Part shown: positions 9,223-17,159 of the stretch, one piece after another | Layout of the letters: each line of letters starts with the position of its first letter | Position numbering within the stretch: position 1 is the first letter of the stretch | NCBI GenBank assembly: GCA_002414665.1 | Contig: DIAF01000011.1 | Location: 106,910-170,909, forward strand | DNA: 64,000 nucleotides | Direction of reading: 5' to 3' | DNA from: Halieaceae bacterium UBA5085 | Lineage (GTDB): Bacteria; Pseudomonadota; Gammaproteobacteria; Pseudomonadales; Halieaceae | Position numbers and translations under genes: made by a program | Notes under the pieces: generated by a model | Told to the model about the DNA's origin: nothing | Databases searched by the model: none | What the model saw: the letters and a program-made list of their open reading frames with translations, nothing else

Positions 9223-9714
9223 ATGGCTCAGCTGACGCACCTGGATGCGGCAGGTACGGCGCGCATGGTCGATGTTGGGGATAAGCCCGAGACGCGGCGT
9301 GAAGCGGTTGCCACCGCGAGAGTCACCATGCAGCCAGAAACCCTGCGCCTGTTGCGTCAGGGCGCGCACGCCAAGGGAGACGTTCTCACGGTCGCAAGGG
9401 TTGCCGGCATCCAGGGCGCGAAGAAATGCGCGGACCTTATTCCCCTCTGCCATCCGCTGATGCTCAGTAGTATCGACCTCGACTTCACGCTGGATGAGGA
9501 TGCCGGTTGTGTACACGTGACCGCGCGCTGCGCAGTGGCGGGCAAGACCGGTGTTGAGATGGAAGCCCTGACCGCGGCGTCTGTAGCGGCGCTGACCATC
9601 TATGATATGTGCAAGGCCGTGGACCGGGGCATGCAGATCCAGGATCTCGGTTTGCAGGCGAAGCACGGTGGGCGCTCGGGCAGCTGGGAGCGCAACGCGG
9701 GCGATGACGCATGA
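9223..9714 (+). CDS. moaC: cyclic pyranopterin monophosphate synthase MoaC
   Basis: MoaC (163 residues, normal length) converts the MoaA product into cyclic pyranopterin monophosphate, the first stable intermediate of molybdenum cofactor synthesis, in the cytoplasm. It starts with the family hallmark LTHLDAAGTARMVDVGDK and has KKCADLIPLCHPL and EMEALTAASVAALTIYDMCK, which carry the active-site residues. It is the first gene of a tight moaC-moaD-moaE operon: its stop overlaps the moaD start (ATGA). No moaA is present in the window, and no molybdenum-cofactor riboswitch fold was recognised in the short leader. The cofactor is needed by the hydroxylase encoded 3 kb downstream. Confidence 0.97.
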   Translation: MAQLTHLDAAGTARMVDVGDKPETRREAVATARVTMQPETLRLLRQGAHAKGDVLTVARVAGIQGAKKCADLIPLCHPLMLSSIDLDFTLDEDAGCVHVTARCAVAGKTGVEMEALTAASVAALTIYDMCKAVDRGMQIQDLGLQAKHGGRSGSWERNAGDDA

Positions 9715-9965
9715 TGCTGAAGGTACGCTTCTTCGCCAGGCTGCGTGAACAGTTGGCGTGCGAGGTTCTTGAGCTGCCTTGCGAGCCGGGCCTTAACACG
9801 GTCGCGGCGTTGCGCAGCGCCCTCGCAGCGCGGGGGCCAGAGTGGCAACACGCTTTGGAAGACCAGAATCTCCTGATGGCGGTAAATCAGTCGCTAGCCG
9901 AACCTGCGACGCCCCTGTCAGCGGGTGATGAGGTCGCTTTTTTTCCGCCGGTGACGGGAGGGTGA
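9711..9965 (+). CDS. moaD: molybdopterin synthase sulfur carrier subunit MoaD
   Basis: MoaD (84 residues) is the ubiquitin-like small subunit of molybdopterin synthase. Its C-terminus ends in the required Gly-Gly (PPVTGG), which is adenylylated and thiocarboxylated, then inserted into MoaE. The start MMLKVRFFARLREQL is typical. Its ATG overlaps the moaC stop by four bases, and its end overlaps or abuts moaE, so the three subunits are translated together. Confidence 0.95.
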   Translation: MMLKVRFFARLREQLACEVLELPCEPGLNTVAALRSALAARGPEWQHALEDQNLLMAVNQSLAEPATPLSAGDEVAFFPPVTGG

Positions 9966-9967
9966 CG

Positions 9968-10459
9968 ATGTCCGCAGACGGGTGCCAAGTGCAGGTGCAG
10001 GAAGCGGCCTTCAACCCCGATCAACTGCAGTGCCTGCTTCCCGCTGGCGGTGCGGTGGTCACCTTCACCGGCAACGTGCGCGATGTCAGTGCGGCAGGTG
10101 CGGTGCACGCGTTACAGCTGGAGCACTATCCGGGCATGACCGAGCGCAGCCTGCAGGCGATTGCCGCTGAGGCCACTGCGCGCTGGTCGTTGCGTGCGGC
10201 GCATATCCTGCATAGGGTGGGGCGGATTGAAGCGGGCGAGGCCATCGTCTGGGTGGGGGTGTGTGCCGATCATCGGGGCGAGGCTTTCGCCGCCTGCGAG
10301 TTCATCATGGACGCCCTGAAGACCCGGGCACCCTTCTGGAAGAAAGAGCATGGCGCGCAGGATGCACGCTGGGTAGAGGCCCGAGACAGTGACATTTCGC
10401 GCGCTGAACGCTGGCAGTTGACCCGAACAGGGGACACCGGCTTGGGGCCATGCGGGTGA
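9968..10459 (+). CDS. moaE: molybdopterin synthase catalytic subunit MoaE
   Basis: MoaE (163 residues) forms the heterotetrameric molybdopterin synthase with MoaD and transfers two sulfurs to precursor Z. Recognised by AVVTFTGNVRD near the N-terminus, RIEAGEAIVWVGVCADHR in the middle, and APFWKKEH, where the active-site lysines lie. Start choice: ATG at 9968 has GGGAGG ending six bases before it; a GTG at 9962 that overlaps the moaD stop is also in frame and would add two residues. Confidence 0.95.
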   Translation: MSADGCQVQVQEAAFNPDQLQCLLPAGGAVVTFTGNVRDVSAAGAVHALQLEHYPGMTERSLQAIAAEATARWSLRAAHILHRVGRIEAGEAIVWVGVCADHRGEAFAACEFIMDALKTRAPFWKKEHGAQDARWVEARDSDISRAERWQLTRTGDTGLGPCG

Positions 10460-10510
10460 ACCTGTAGCGTCCAGAAATATTTTTAACACAATACTAGACA
10501 GGAGCAGGAT

Positions 10511-10990
10511 ATGGAATTGGACGGACGGGAGTTGCGCAACGCCCTGGGACGGTTTGCCACAGGCGTGTGCCTCATCACCGCGGTCACCGAGGAGGGTGAA
10601 GCGCTCGCGCTGACGGCCAACTCGTTCAGCTCGCTGTCGCTGGATCCACCGCTGGTCCTGTGGAGCCTGCAGAACAATTCCGATGTGTTTTCCCTCTACT
10701 CAAGCGCCAAACACTATGCGATCAACGTACTGGCGGGCAATCAGCAGGAGCTATCTTCGCGTTATGCCCGTAAAGGCGATCACCAGCTTGATCCGGAGCA
10801 CTTCACACCTGGTGAGCAGGGTGGCGCGCCGTTGATCAACGGCGCCCTGGTGCAGTTCGAATGCAGCCTCGAGGCGACTCACCCGGGTGGCGACCACCTG
10901 ATTATTGTCGGTCGTGTGCAGGCTATGCATGCGCAGGCCGAAGGTGAGCCGCTGGTATTTTACAGCGGCGCCTACCGAGCTTTGGCCTGA
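10511..10990 (+). CDS. flavin reductase-like domain protein
   Basis: A 159-residue flavin reductase-like (FMN-binding split barrel) protein, the type that supplies reduced FMN or FAD to a two-component monooxygenase. Typical stretches are LGRFATGVCLITAVT near the start and TANSFSSLSLDPPLVLWSL, which bind the flavin. AGGAG lies seven bases before the ATG. No partner flavin monooxygenase is nearby; the P450 4 kb downstream normally uses a ferredoxin instead, so the partner is unknown. Confidence 0.88.
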   Translation: MELDGRELRNALGRFATGVCLITAVTEEGEALALTANSFSSLSLDPPLVLWSLQNNSDVFSLYSSAKHYAINVLAGNQQELSSRYARKGDHQLDPEHFTPGEQGGAPLINGALVQFECSLEATHPGGDHLIIVGRVQAMHAQAEGEPLVFYSGAYRALA

Positions 10991-11017
10991 GGCTGCCCCG
11001 GGCGGGATGCTGAGGGA

Positions 11018-11566
11018 ATGAATTTTTGTACAAGTTGCGGCGCGGCGGTCGCCCTGAGAATTCCCGACGGGGATGATCGCGAGCGCTTCGTGTGCACCGT
11101 CTGTGAGGTGATTCACTACGTCAACCCGCGGGTCATTGTCGGCTGTGTGCCGGTATACGAAGGTCGCATACTGCTCTGCAAGCGGGCCATCGAGCCGCGC
11201 TCGGGCTACTGGACCTTGCCGGCGGGTTTTATGGAGAATGGCGAAACCACCGTTCAGGGGGCGGCACGCGAAACCTGGGAGGAGGCGCGAGCCCGCGTTA
11301 CTGGCCTGGAGCTTTACCGCGTGTTTGATGTGCCGCATATTAACCAGGTGTACATGTTTTACCGCTGCCAGGTCGTTGACGGTGAGTTCGGTGTCGGCCC
11401 GGAGAGCACTGAAACCGCCCTCTACCGGCAGCAGGACATTCCCTGGGACGACATTGCGTTTCCCGTCGTGCAGGAAACGCTCAGGGAGTATTTTGCCGAT
11501 TCCGAGTCGGCGCATTTCCCGGTGCGCGTGTCGGCGATCGAGCGCCGTCGACCCTCGAGTCGGTAA
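11018..11566 (+). CDS. Nudix hydrolase with N-terminal zinc ribbon
   Basis: A 182-residue Nudix hydrolase that cleaves nucleoside diphosphates linked to another group. An N-terminal zinc ribbon has Cys pairs CTSC (residues 4-7) and CTVC (about 29-32). The Nudix box begins at GFMENGETTVQGAA and continues with RETWEEARA, keeping the metal-binding REXXEE core. This two-domain layout resembles the NAD(+)/NADH-type enzymes and their YjhB-like relatives, but the SQPWPFPxS tag of NADH pyrophosphatase was not seen, so the substrate is open. The ribosome site (AGGG) sits very close to the ATG. Confidence 0.88.
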   Translation: MNFCTSCGAAVALRIPDGDDRERFVCTVCEVIHYVNPRVIVGCVPVYEGRILLCKRAIEPRSGYWTLPAGFMENGETTVQGAARETWEEARARVTGLELYRVFDVPHINQVYMFYRCQVVDGEFGVGPESTETALYRQQDIPWDDIAFPVVQETLREYFADSESAHFPVRVSAIERRRPSSR

Positions 11567-11614
11567 TCGCGGTGTGGCGCTGGAGAGGATTCGCACCTAC
11601 AAGGAGAACAACCC

Positions 11615-12091
11615 ATGGCATTCCCCAAAGTTGGCAACCTGGCTCCCGCTTTTTCCCTGCCTGATCAGGACGGGAACACCGTCACCCTGAAACAGTTCCG
11701 CGACAGGAAAAACGTGGTGCTGTATTTCTATCCCAAAGCGATGACACCGGGTTGTACTGTGCAGGCCTGTGGCATCCGCGACAGCAAGAAAGCGCTGGAC
11801 AAGGCCGATACCGTGGTGCTCGGCGTCAGTCCCGACCCGGTGGCGCGGCTGGGCAAGTTCATTGAAAAGCAGGAGCTCAACTTCACCCTGTTGTCCGATG
11901 AGGACCACGCCGTCGCCGAAAAATACGGGGCCTGGGGCCTGAAGAAGTTCATGGGGCGTGAGTTTATGGGGATTCTGCGCACCAGTTTCATCATCGGTAA
12001 GGATGGACGTCTCAAACACGTGATGGACAAGGTGGCGACCAAAAGTCATCACGATGATGTGCTGGCCCTGATCAAAGAGCTGGGGTTGTAG
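11615..12091 (+). CDS. bcp: thioredoxin-dependent peroxiredoxin Bcp
   Basis: A 158-residue peroxiredoxin of the Bcp/PrxQ type, reducing hydrogen peroxide and organic peroxides with electrons from thioredoxin. The peroxidatic Cys lies in YFYPKAMTPGCTVQAC, with the second Cys five residues later as in atypical two-cysteine PrxQ. RTSFIIGKDGRLKHV is the usual late motif. A strong AAGGAGA site precedes the ATG. It ends three bases before the molybdenum hydroxylase small-subunit gene, so co-transcription is likely; molybdenum hydroxylases can generate peroxide, which would give the pairing a purpose (inference). Confidence 0.93.
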   Translation: MAFPKVGNLAPAFSLPDQDGNTVTLKQFRDRKNVVLYFYPKAMTPGCTVQACGIRDSKKALDKADTVVLGVSPDPVARLGKFIEKQELNFTLLSDEDHAVAEKYGAWGLKKFMGREFMGILRTSFIIGKDGRLKHVMDKVATKSHHDDVLALIKELGL

Positions 12092-12094
12092 CGG

Positions 12095-12571
12095 ATGGTT
12101 ACTTTCACCCTTAACGGGCGTGAGATTGAACTTGAGGTAGATCCCGAGACCCCGTTGCTGTGGGTGCTGCGTGACCATTTGCAGCTCATGGGTACACGCT
12201 TCGGCTGCGGGATGGGCCTCTGTGGCGCTTGCACAGTGCACCTGGACGGCACAGCCATCCGCAGCTGCTCGACGCCGTTGGCGATGGCGGCCGGGCGCAG
12301 CGTGACTACCATTGAGGGGCTGGGAGGTAATCACCCGCTGCAACACGCCTGGGTTGAGCATAATGTGCCGCAATGCGGTTATTGCCAGTCCGGGCAGATC
12401 ATGTCGGCTGCCGCACTGCTCGCGGCCAATCCGCAGCCTGACGAGGAGAGCATACGCCAGGCGATGTCCGGCAATCTGTGCCGCTGTGGTACCTACCACA
12501 AAGTGCAGCAGGCGATCCTCAGTGCGGCCGCTGTTGCACAGTGGCAGCCCGCCGGGGAGGATGCGTCATGA
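12095..12571 (+). CDS. molybdenum hydroxylase 2Fe-2S subunit (isoquinoline oxidoreductase alpha-like)
   Basis: A 158-residue iron-sulfur subunit with two 2Fe-2S clusters. The plant-type cluster is bound by CGMGLCGAC and a later Cys in RSCSTP; the second cluster by CGYCQSGQ and the Cys pair of NLCRCGTYHKVQQAI. It transfers electrons from the molybdenum site of its partner to an acceptor. Length and motifs fit the two-subunit isoquinoline 1-oxidoreductase (IorAB) type, which lacks the separate FAD subunit. Its stop overlaps the start of the large subunit by four bases. Confidence 0.93.
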   Translation: MVTFTLNGREIELEVDPETPLLWVLRDHLQLMGTRFGCGMGLCGACTVHLDGTAIRSCSTPLAMAAGRSVTTIEGLGGNHPLQHAWVEHNVPQCGYCQSGQIMSAAALLAANPQPDEESIRQAMSGNLCRCGTYHKVQQAILSAAAVAQWQPAGEDAS

Positions 12572-14742
12572 GCCTGACCCGACGCCAGTTTATCCGCAAT
12601 GTGTCTGTGGCCGGCGGTGCACTCACCCTGGGGTTCCAGCTGACGGGCTGCTCGGGAAAGCCACTGCAACTTGGTAGCGAAGCAGATTTTCAGCCGAATG
12701 CGTTTCTGCGCATCGAGCCGGATGGCACCGTCATTCTGCAGATTCCCAAAGCCGAGATGGGACAGGGCGTGATTACCGGTATGGTTACGCTTGTGGCCGA
12801 GGAGCTGGAAGTGCATCCCTCGCGCATTGATTACGCCATGGCGCCGGTACACAGCGCCTTCGGCGATCCGGAGATGCGCCTGCAGATTACCGGCGGGAGT
12901 GCCTCCATCCGTGTCTACCATGAAATCCTCCGGCAGGTCGGTGCCAGCGCCAGGGAAACCCTGGTCGCCGCCGCCATGCAGCAGAGCGGTCTCGACAGAG
13001 CCAGTCTCGAAGCCCGGGAAGGGCGCGTGCGCAGCGTCGATGGCAGTGTGGACCTTGGCTACGCGGAGCTGGTTCCCGTGGCACGGACACTGGCGGTCGT
13101 CAGCGATGTAGCCCTGAAGTCAACAGACCAGTGGCGCTGGATTGGTCGCTACGACCAGCGGGTGGACGCGGTGGTAAAGACGGACGGCAGCGCCCGCTTC
13201 GGTATGGACGCCAATCCCGAAGGCTGCCTTACGGCGGTGCTGCTGCGCTGCCCCTGGTTTGATGGTGGGGTCGAATCCTTCGAGGCAGTAGAGGCGTTGT
13301 CGCTCCCGGGCGTGGTTGCGGTGTTTGCCACCGAATTCGGCGTCGCCGTGGTTGCGGAAGGTTATTGGCCAGCGCGTCAGGCTGCGGGCAAGGTCCAGGT
13401 AAACTTTACGCCTCCCGGTGGAGGGCTGCGCGACAGCGCGACGATCAGCGCAGCGCTGGACGCGGCGCTGGATGGCGAGGACTTTGCCAGCGTGCGGGAC
13501 GAACCCGCTACTGTGGCGGTGGAGCAGGGCACACGGGTCAGCGCCCGCTATGCGGTGCCGTTTCTGGCCCACGCGGCCATGGAGCCGCTTAACGCGACCT
13601 GTCGCCTCACCGCCGACGGCTGCGAGGTCTGGGTGGGTTCCCAGGCGCCGGACCTGGCACAGGACGTGGCCTCTCGCGTGCTCGGGGTGCCCCGTGAGGC
13701 GGTGGTGATTCACAACCAGTTTCTCGGCGGCGGTTTCGGACGGCGCGCAGCCGCGGACAATGTGGCGGAGGTGGTCGCCATTGCGCGCGAATTGAAGCGA
13801 CCGGTGAAGCTGGTGTGGAGCCGGGAAGACGACATGCGCCACGATTGGTACCGGCCCGCCATGGCGGGTGCCATAGAAGCCCGGGTGCACCCGGACGGCC
13901 GGGTTAGCCACTGGCAGCACCGGATTGCCGGTCCGAGTATCAACCAGCAGGTTTTGCCGGTGATGATGGGCGCGATGTTGCCCCAGTGGGTTCCCGGCGG
14001 GCCACGGCAATGGGTGGGTGACTTCGTCGGCAAGAAAGACTTCGCCTCGGTGGAAGGCTCCAAGGAGCTGCCCTACGCTTTTGACGGCGTCAGCGTCAGC
14101 TATCGCAATGTGCCGGTGCCGATACCGTTGGGCTACTGGCGGTCGGTGGGGCACAGTCACAATGCTTTCGTGGTCGAGAGCTTTGTGGACGAGCTGGCGC
14201 ATGCCGCGGGTATCGACCCGTTGGACTTCCGCCGGCAACACCTGCCTGAAGCGTCACGCCATCGGCGCGTGCTCGACGCGGTGGCCAAAGCTGCCAATTG
14301 GGGCAATGCACCCCCAGGTCGTTTTCAGGGTATCGCCGTGCACGATTCTTTCCACTCCTGTGTTGCTGAAGTGGTTGAGGTATCGCAGGTAGACGGCAAG
14401 GTGCAACTGGAGCATGTCTACTGCGCGATTGACTGTGGCCAGGTGATCAACCCGGATATCGTCAAGGATCAGATGATCGGTGGCATTGTGTTTGCGTTGA
14501 GCGCAGCGCTGCACGGCGAGATCACGCTCAAGGACGGCGCGGTCGAACAGAGCAATTATCACGACTATCCACTGCTGCGACAGACCGACACGCCACCGAT
14601 GACGGTGGTGCTGGTCGAGAGCAGCGCGCCACCTACCGGCGTTGGTGAACCGGGTACGCCGCCTGCGGCTCCTGCGTTGGCCAACGCGCTGTTCGCGGCC
14701 ACCGGAGAGCGGCAGCGCCGTTTGCCATTGCGCCTGGGCTGA
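12568..14742 (+). CDS. molybdopterin-binding large subunit (isoquinoline oxidoreductase beta-like)
   Basis: A 724-residue xanthine-oxidase-family molybdenum subunit of the IorB type. ATG at 12568 overlaps the small-subunit stop (ATGA) and opens with a twin-arginine-like signal (TRRQFIRN, hydrophobic stretch ending LTGC), so the enzyme is probably exported folded with its cofactor and may be a lipoprotein. The cofactor-binding QFLGGGFGRRAAAD segment and the catalytic glutamate in GVGEPGTPP near the C-terminus are present. It would hydroxylate an N-heterocycle or oxidise an aldehyde, passing electrons through the small subunit, probably to a cytochrome. The C-terminus is a little short after RQRRLPLRLG. 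The moaCDE genes upstream make its cofactor. Confidence 0.92.
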   Translation: MSLTRRQFIRNVSVAGGALTLGFQLTGCSGKPLQLGSEADFQPNAFLRIEPDGTVILQIPKAEMGQGVITGMVTLVAEELEVHPSRIDYAMAPVHSAFGDPEMRLQITGGSASIRVYHEILRQVGASARETLVAAAMQQSGLDRASLEAREGRVRSVDGSVDLGYAELVPVARTLAVVSDVALKSTDQWRWIGRYDQRVDAVVKTDGSARFGMDANPEGCLTAVLLRCPWFDGGVESFEAVEALSLPGVVAVFATEFGVAVVAEGYWPARQAAGKVQVNFTPPGGGLRDSATISAALDAALDGEDFASVRDEPATVAVEQGTRVSARYAVPFLAHAAMEPLNATCRLTADGCEVWVGSQAPDLAQDVASRVLGVPREAVVIHNQFLGGGFGRRAAADNVAEVVAIARELKRPVKLVWSREDDMRHDWYRPAMAGAIEARVHPDGRVSHWQHRIAGPSINQQVLPVMMGAMLPQWVPGGPRQWVGDFVGKKDFASVEGSKELPYAFDGVSVSYRNVPVPIPLGYWRSVGHSHNAFVVESFVDELAHAAGIDPLDFRRQHLPEASRHRRVLDAVAKAANWGNAPPGRFQGIAVHDSFHSCVAEVVEVSQVDGKVQLEHVYCAIDCGQVINPDIVKDQMIGGIVFALSAALHGEITLKDGAVEQSNYHDYPLLRQTDTPPMTVVLVESSAPPTGVGEPGTPPAAPALANALFAATGERQRRLPLRLG

Positions 14743-14828
14743 CCCGGGGTGCCGTGGTGTCGCGTCTCAACTCCGGGAGGCAAGTCGGCGTCGAGCCGGT
14801 AAGCGCTTGACGGCGGGCGTCGCCGGGT

Positions 14829-14852
14829 ACAGACTAACACGTATTAGTCTGT
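14829..14852. promoter_or_regulatory. 24-base perfect inverted repeat upstream of the P450 gene
   Basis: Arms ACAGACTAA and TTAGTCTGT flank the six bases CACGTA, ending 27 bases before the P450 start codon. Nine-base perfect arms at this spacing are what a dimeric TetR-type repressor would bind. No such regulator is encoded in the window. The site could also sit over the promoter of the catabolic cluster. Confidence 0.55.
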
Positions 14853-14879
14853 GCCCGACTCACGTCCCAGGAGTGCCCC

Positions 14880-16106
14880 ATGAATCGCTGCCCCCATATT
14901 GATCTCAACGACCCGGAGAGCTACCGCGGCGGGTTGCCTCGCGACGCCTTCACCTACCTGCGGCGGGAGCAGCCCGTGTACTGGCACGAGCCCAGTCACG
15001 GTAGTCCGGGCTATTGGGCGGTCACGCGACAGGCGGAAATCGACGAGGTGTCCAAAAATCCCCAGCTTTTCTCCTCCGCTGAACGCACCTGCATGCTGAA
15101 AGATCCCTCGCCCGAGGAAGTGGAGATGATGCGGGCGCTGATGATCAACATGGATCCTCCGAAGCACCTGAAGTATCGACGGCTGGTGCGGTCAGCCTTC
15201 ACCCCGCGCAAAGTGGACAGCTATGAACCCAGGTTCCGCGAGATTGCCCGCGAAATACTCGATCGGGCCCTGCCCTCAGGGCGCTGTGATTTCGTTGAAG
15301 ACATTGCTATGGAGTTGCCCCTGATTGCGATATGTGAACTGATGGGGGTGCCGCTGGAGAAGCGCCAGCGCCTGTTTGAACTGACCAACATTATGCTCGG
15401 CATGGATGATCCTGACCTGACCACCTCGGAAGAGGACGGTATGAATGCCATGATTGAAATGTTCATGCTTGGCATGGAGCTGGCAACCGCTCATCGGGAA
15501 AACGGGTCTGAGGGTATCGTGGCTACGCTGCTGGACGGCACAGTGGAAGACGAACCGCTTACGGATGAAGAGTTCTGCAACTTCTTCATGCTGCTGATTG
15601 TGGCCGGCAACGAAACAACGCGCACGGTCACCAGCCAGGGTATGCGAATGTTGCTGGAAAACCCCGACCAGTATCAGGCGCTTGTCGATAACCCCGCCCT
15701 GGTGTCCGACGCCATAGAGGAGTTCCTGCGCTACAACCCGGCGGTGATCGCGTTTCGGCGCACGGCGATGGAGGACACGGTGCTCGGCGGTCAACAGATT
15801 CGCAAAGGCGATCTGGTGCAGCTGTTCTACGGCGCTGCCAGCGCCGACGAAACGGTGTTCGATGACCCGGAGCGCTTTGACATCCTGCGCAACCAGCGCG
15901 AAGACGTTCGCAATGGTCACCGCGCCTTCGGCGTCGGCCAGCATTTCTGCCTTGGCTCGCACCTGGCGCGGCTGGAACTCACCGTTATCTTCGAGGAGAT
16001 TGTGCGGCGCATGCGCAATCCGCGACTCGACGGTGACATCCAGTGGTTGCGCTCGAGCTTTATTCACGGCATCAAGCACATGCCCATTGTGTTTGATGTG
16101 GCCTGA
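14880..16106 (+). CDS. cytochrome P450
   Basis: A 408-residue soluble bacterial cytochrome P450. The I-helix oxygen-activation motif is AGNETTRT (about residues 241-248), the K-helix ExxR is in EEFLRY, and the heme ligand Cys lies in FGVGQHFCLGSHLARLE. The length is normal for a class I enzyme that takes electrons from a ferredoxin and its reductase; neither is encoded next to it. CAGGAG precedes the ATG. It heads a rightward run with an amidohydrolase-fold protein, GST-like proteins and an NTF2-like protein, so it may hydroxylate a hydrophobic compound such as a terpenoid, steroid or alkyl aromatic (inference). Confidence 0.95.
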   Translation: MNRCPHIDLNDPESYRGGLPRDAFTYLRREQPVYWHEPSHGSPGYWAVTRQAEIDEVSKNPQLFSSAERTCMLKDPSPEEVEMMRALMINMDPPKHLKYRRLVRSAFTPRKVDSYEPRFREIAREILDRALPSGRCDFVEDIAMELPLIAICELMGVPLEKRQRLFELTNIMLGMDDPDLTTSEEDGMNAMIEMFMLGMELATAHRENGSEGIVATLLDGTVEDEPLTDEEFCNFFMLLIVAGNETTRTVTSQGMRMLLENPDQYQALVDNPALVSDAIEEFLRYNPAVIAFRRTAMEDTVLGGQQIRKGDLVQLFYGAASADETVFDDPERFDILRNQREDVRNGHRAFGVGQHFCLGSHLARLELTVIFEEIVRRMRNPRLDGDIQWLRSSFIHGIKHMPIVFDVA

Positions 16107-16274
16107 ACGGTCCTTCTCGGGGCGTTAAGCAGCCGCAAGGGTGCCACCGCGCTTCCCCTCGGTTCATGCTATTGTGCCCAAGGCTGAATTCTGGCTGCGG
16201 CGCCGGCACTGGCCTTGGTGTCGCGCCGCGCTGGCAGCACAATGGCCGGCTTGTCACTGAAGGAGAACCGCACC

Positions 16275-17147
16275 ATGCCCATGCCTACCAATATCGGCGT
16301 TATCGACTTGATGCTGGCCGTACCCGGCGAGGATAACAGCAACTTCTACGAGTGGATAAAGCCGATGCTCATGGATAAACAAAGCCATGAGATGTTCAAG
16401 ATGCCCGCGCAGTACATGTTCAAGGACATCCCGCAGATCGATGGTCAGGAGGACTACGTCGCCTACACCGTAGCGCAAATGGACAAGCACAACATTGAAC
16501 GGGCGATGATAGGCGTCGGTCCCTATGCAGAGCAGCACAAAGAGGCCTTGCGCCGCTTTCCTGATCGCTTCTTTGCCTGTTACGAAGCCAACCCCAACAA
16601 CGGCATGGATGAGGTGCGCACTATTGTCGCGCTGAAGGAAGAATTCGATATCAAGGCGGTGACCGCATCCCCGGCGATGATCTGCCCCCCCGTACCGGTG
16701 AATGACAAGAAGTGGTACCCCATTTACGCCAAGCTTGTGGAACTGGATATCCCGTTCTGTCCCTGCATGGGTATTCCCGGGCCGCGGTTACCCTTTGGGC
16801 CGCAGAAAGTCGAGTTGCTGGATGAAGTACTGTGGTTCTTCCCCGAGTTGAATATTGTAACCCGGCACGGTTGTGAGCCCTGGACTGATGTGGCCTGGAA
16901 GATGATGCTCAAGTATCCGAACCTGCATTACATGACCAGCGCCTTCGCGCCCAAGCACTACCCGAAGGACATCGTGCATTTTGCCAACACCCGCGGTGCA
17001 GATCAGGTGATGTATGCAGGGTACTTCCCCATGGGGCTTTCGCTGGACCGGATTTTCCGGGAGATGCCGGACGTTCCGTTCCGGGACGAAGTGTGGCCCA
17101 AGTTCTTGCGCGAGAATGCGCTGCGGGTATTCAAACTCGACCAATAA
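16275..17147 (+). CDS. amidohydrolase-fold (ACMSD-like) protein lacking key metal ligands
   Basis: A 290-residue TIM-barrel protein of the amidohydrolase-2 family, which includes aminocarboxymuconate-semialdehyde decarboxylase and dihydroxybenzoate decarboxylases. The N-terminal strand reads GVIDLMLAVPGED, where active members have a His-x-His metal motif; near the C-terminus VMYAGYFPMGLSLDR lacks the usual Asp of the SDYP-type motif. A His is kept in VTRHGCEPW. So either the metal site is lost or rebuilt, and a decarboxylase or hydrolase role is doubtful. Start: ATG at 16275 with AGGAG nine bases upstream; the frame is open further up. Within the P450 cluster, 12 bases before the GST-like gene. 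Confidence 0.82.
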   Translation: MPMPTNIGVIDLMLAVPGEDNSNFYEWIKPMLMDKQSHEMFKMPAQYMFKDIPQIDGQEDYVAYTVAQMDKHNIERAMIGVGPYAEQHKEALRRFPDRFFACYEANPNNGMDEVRTIVALKEEFDIKAVTASPAMICPPVPVNDKKWYPIYAKLVELDIPFCPCMGIPGPRLPFGPQKVELLDEVLWFFPELNIVTRHGCEPWTDVAWKMMLKYPNLHYMTSAFAPKHYPKDIVHFANTRGADQVMYAGYFPMGLSLDRIFREMPDVPFRDEVWPKFLRENALRVFKLDQ

Positions 17148-17159
17148 CAGGAGTCGCCT

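Noticed and set aside
13120..14241. Minus-strand open frame of 373 codons
   Set aside because: It is antisense to the molybdenum hydroxylase large subunit; no motifs.
14565..14742. Truncation of the molybdenum hydroxylase large subunit
   Set aside because: The C-terminus looks short, but the catalytic Glu motif and the family's closing helix are present, so a functional protein is more likely than a pseudogene.
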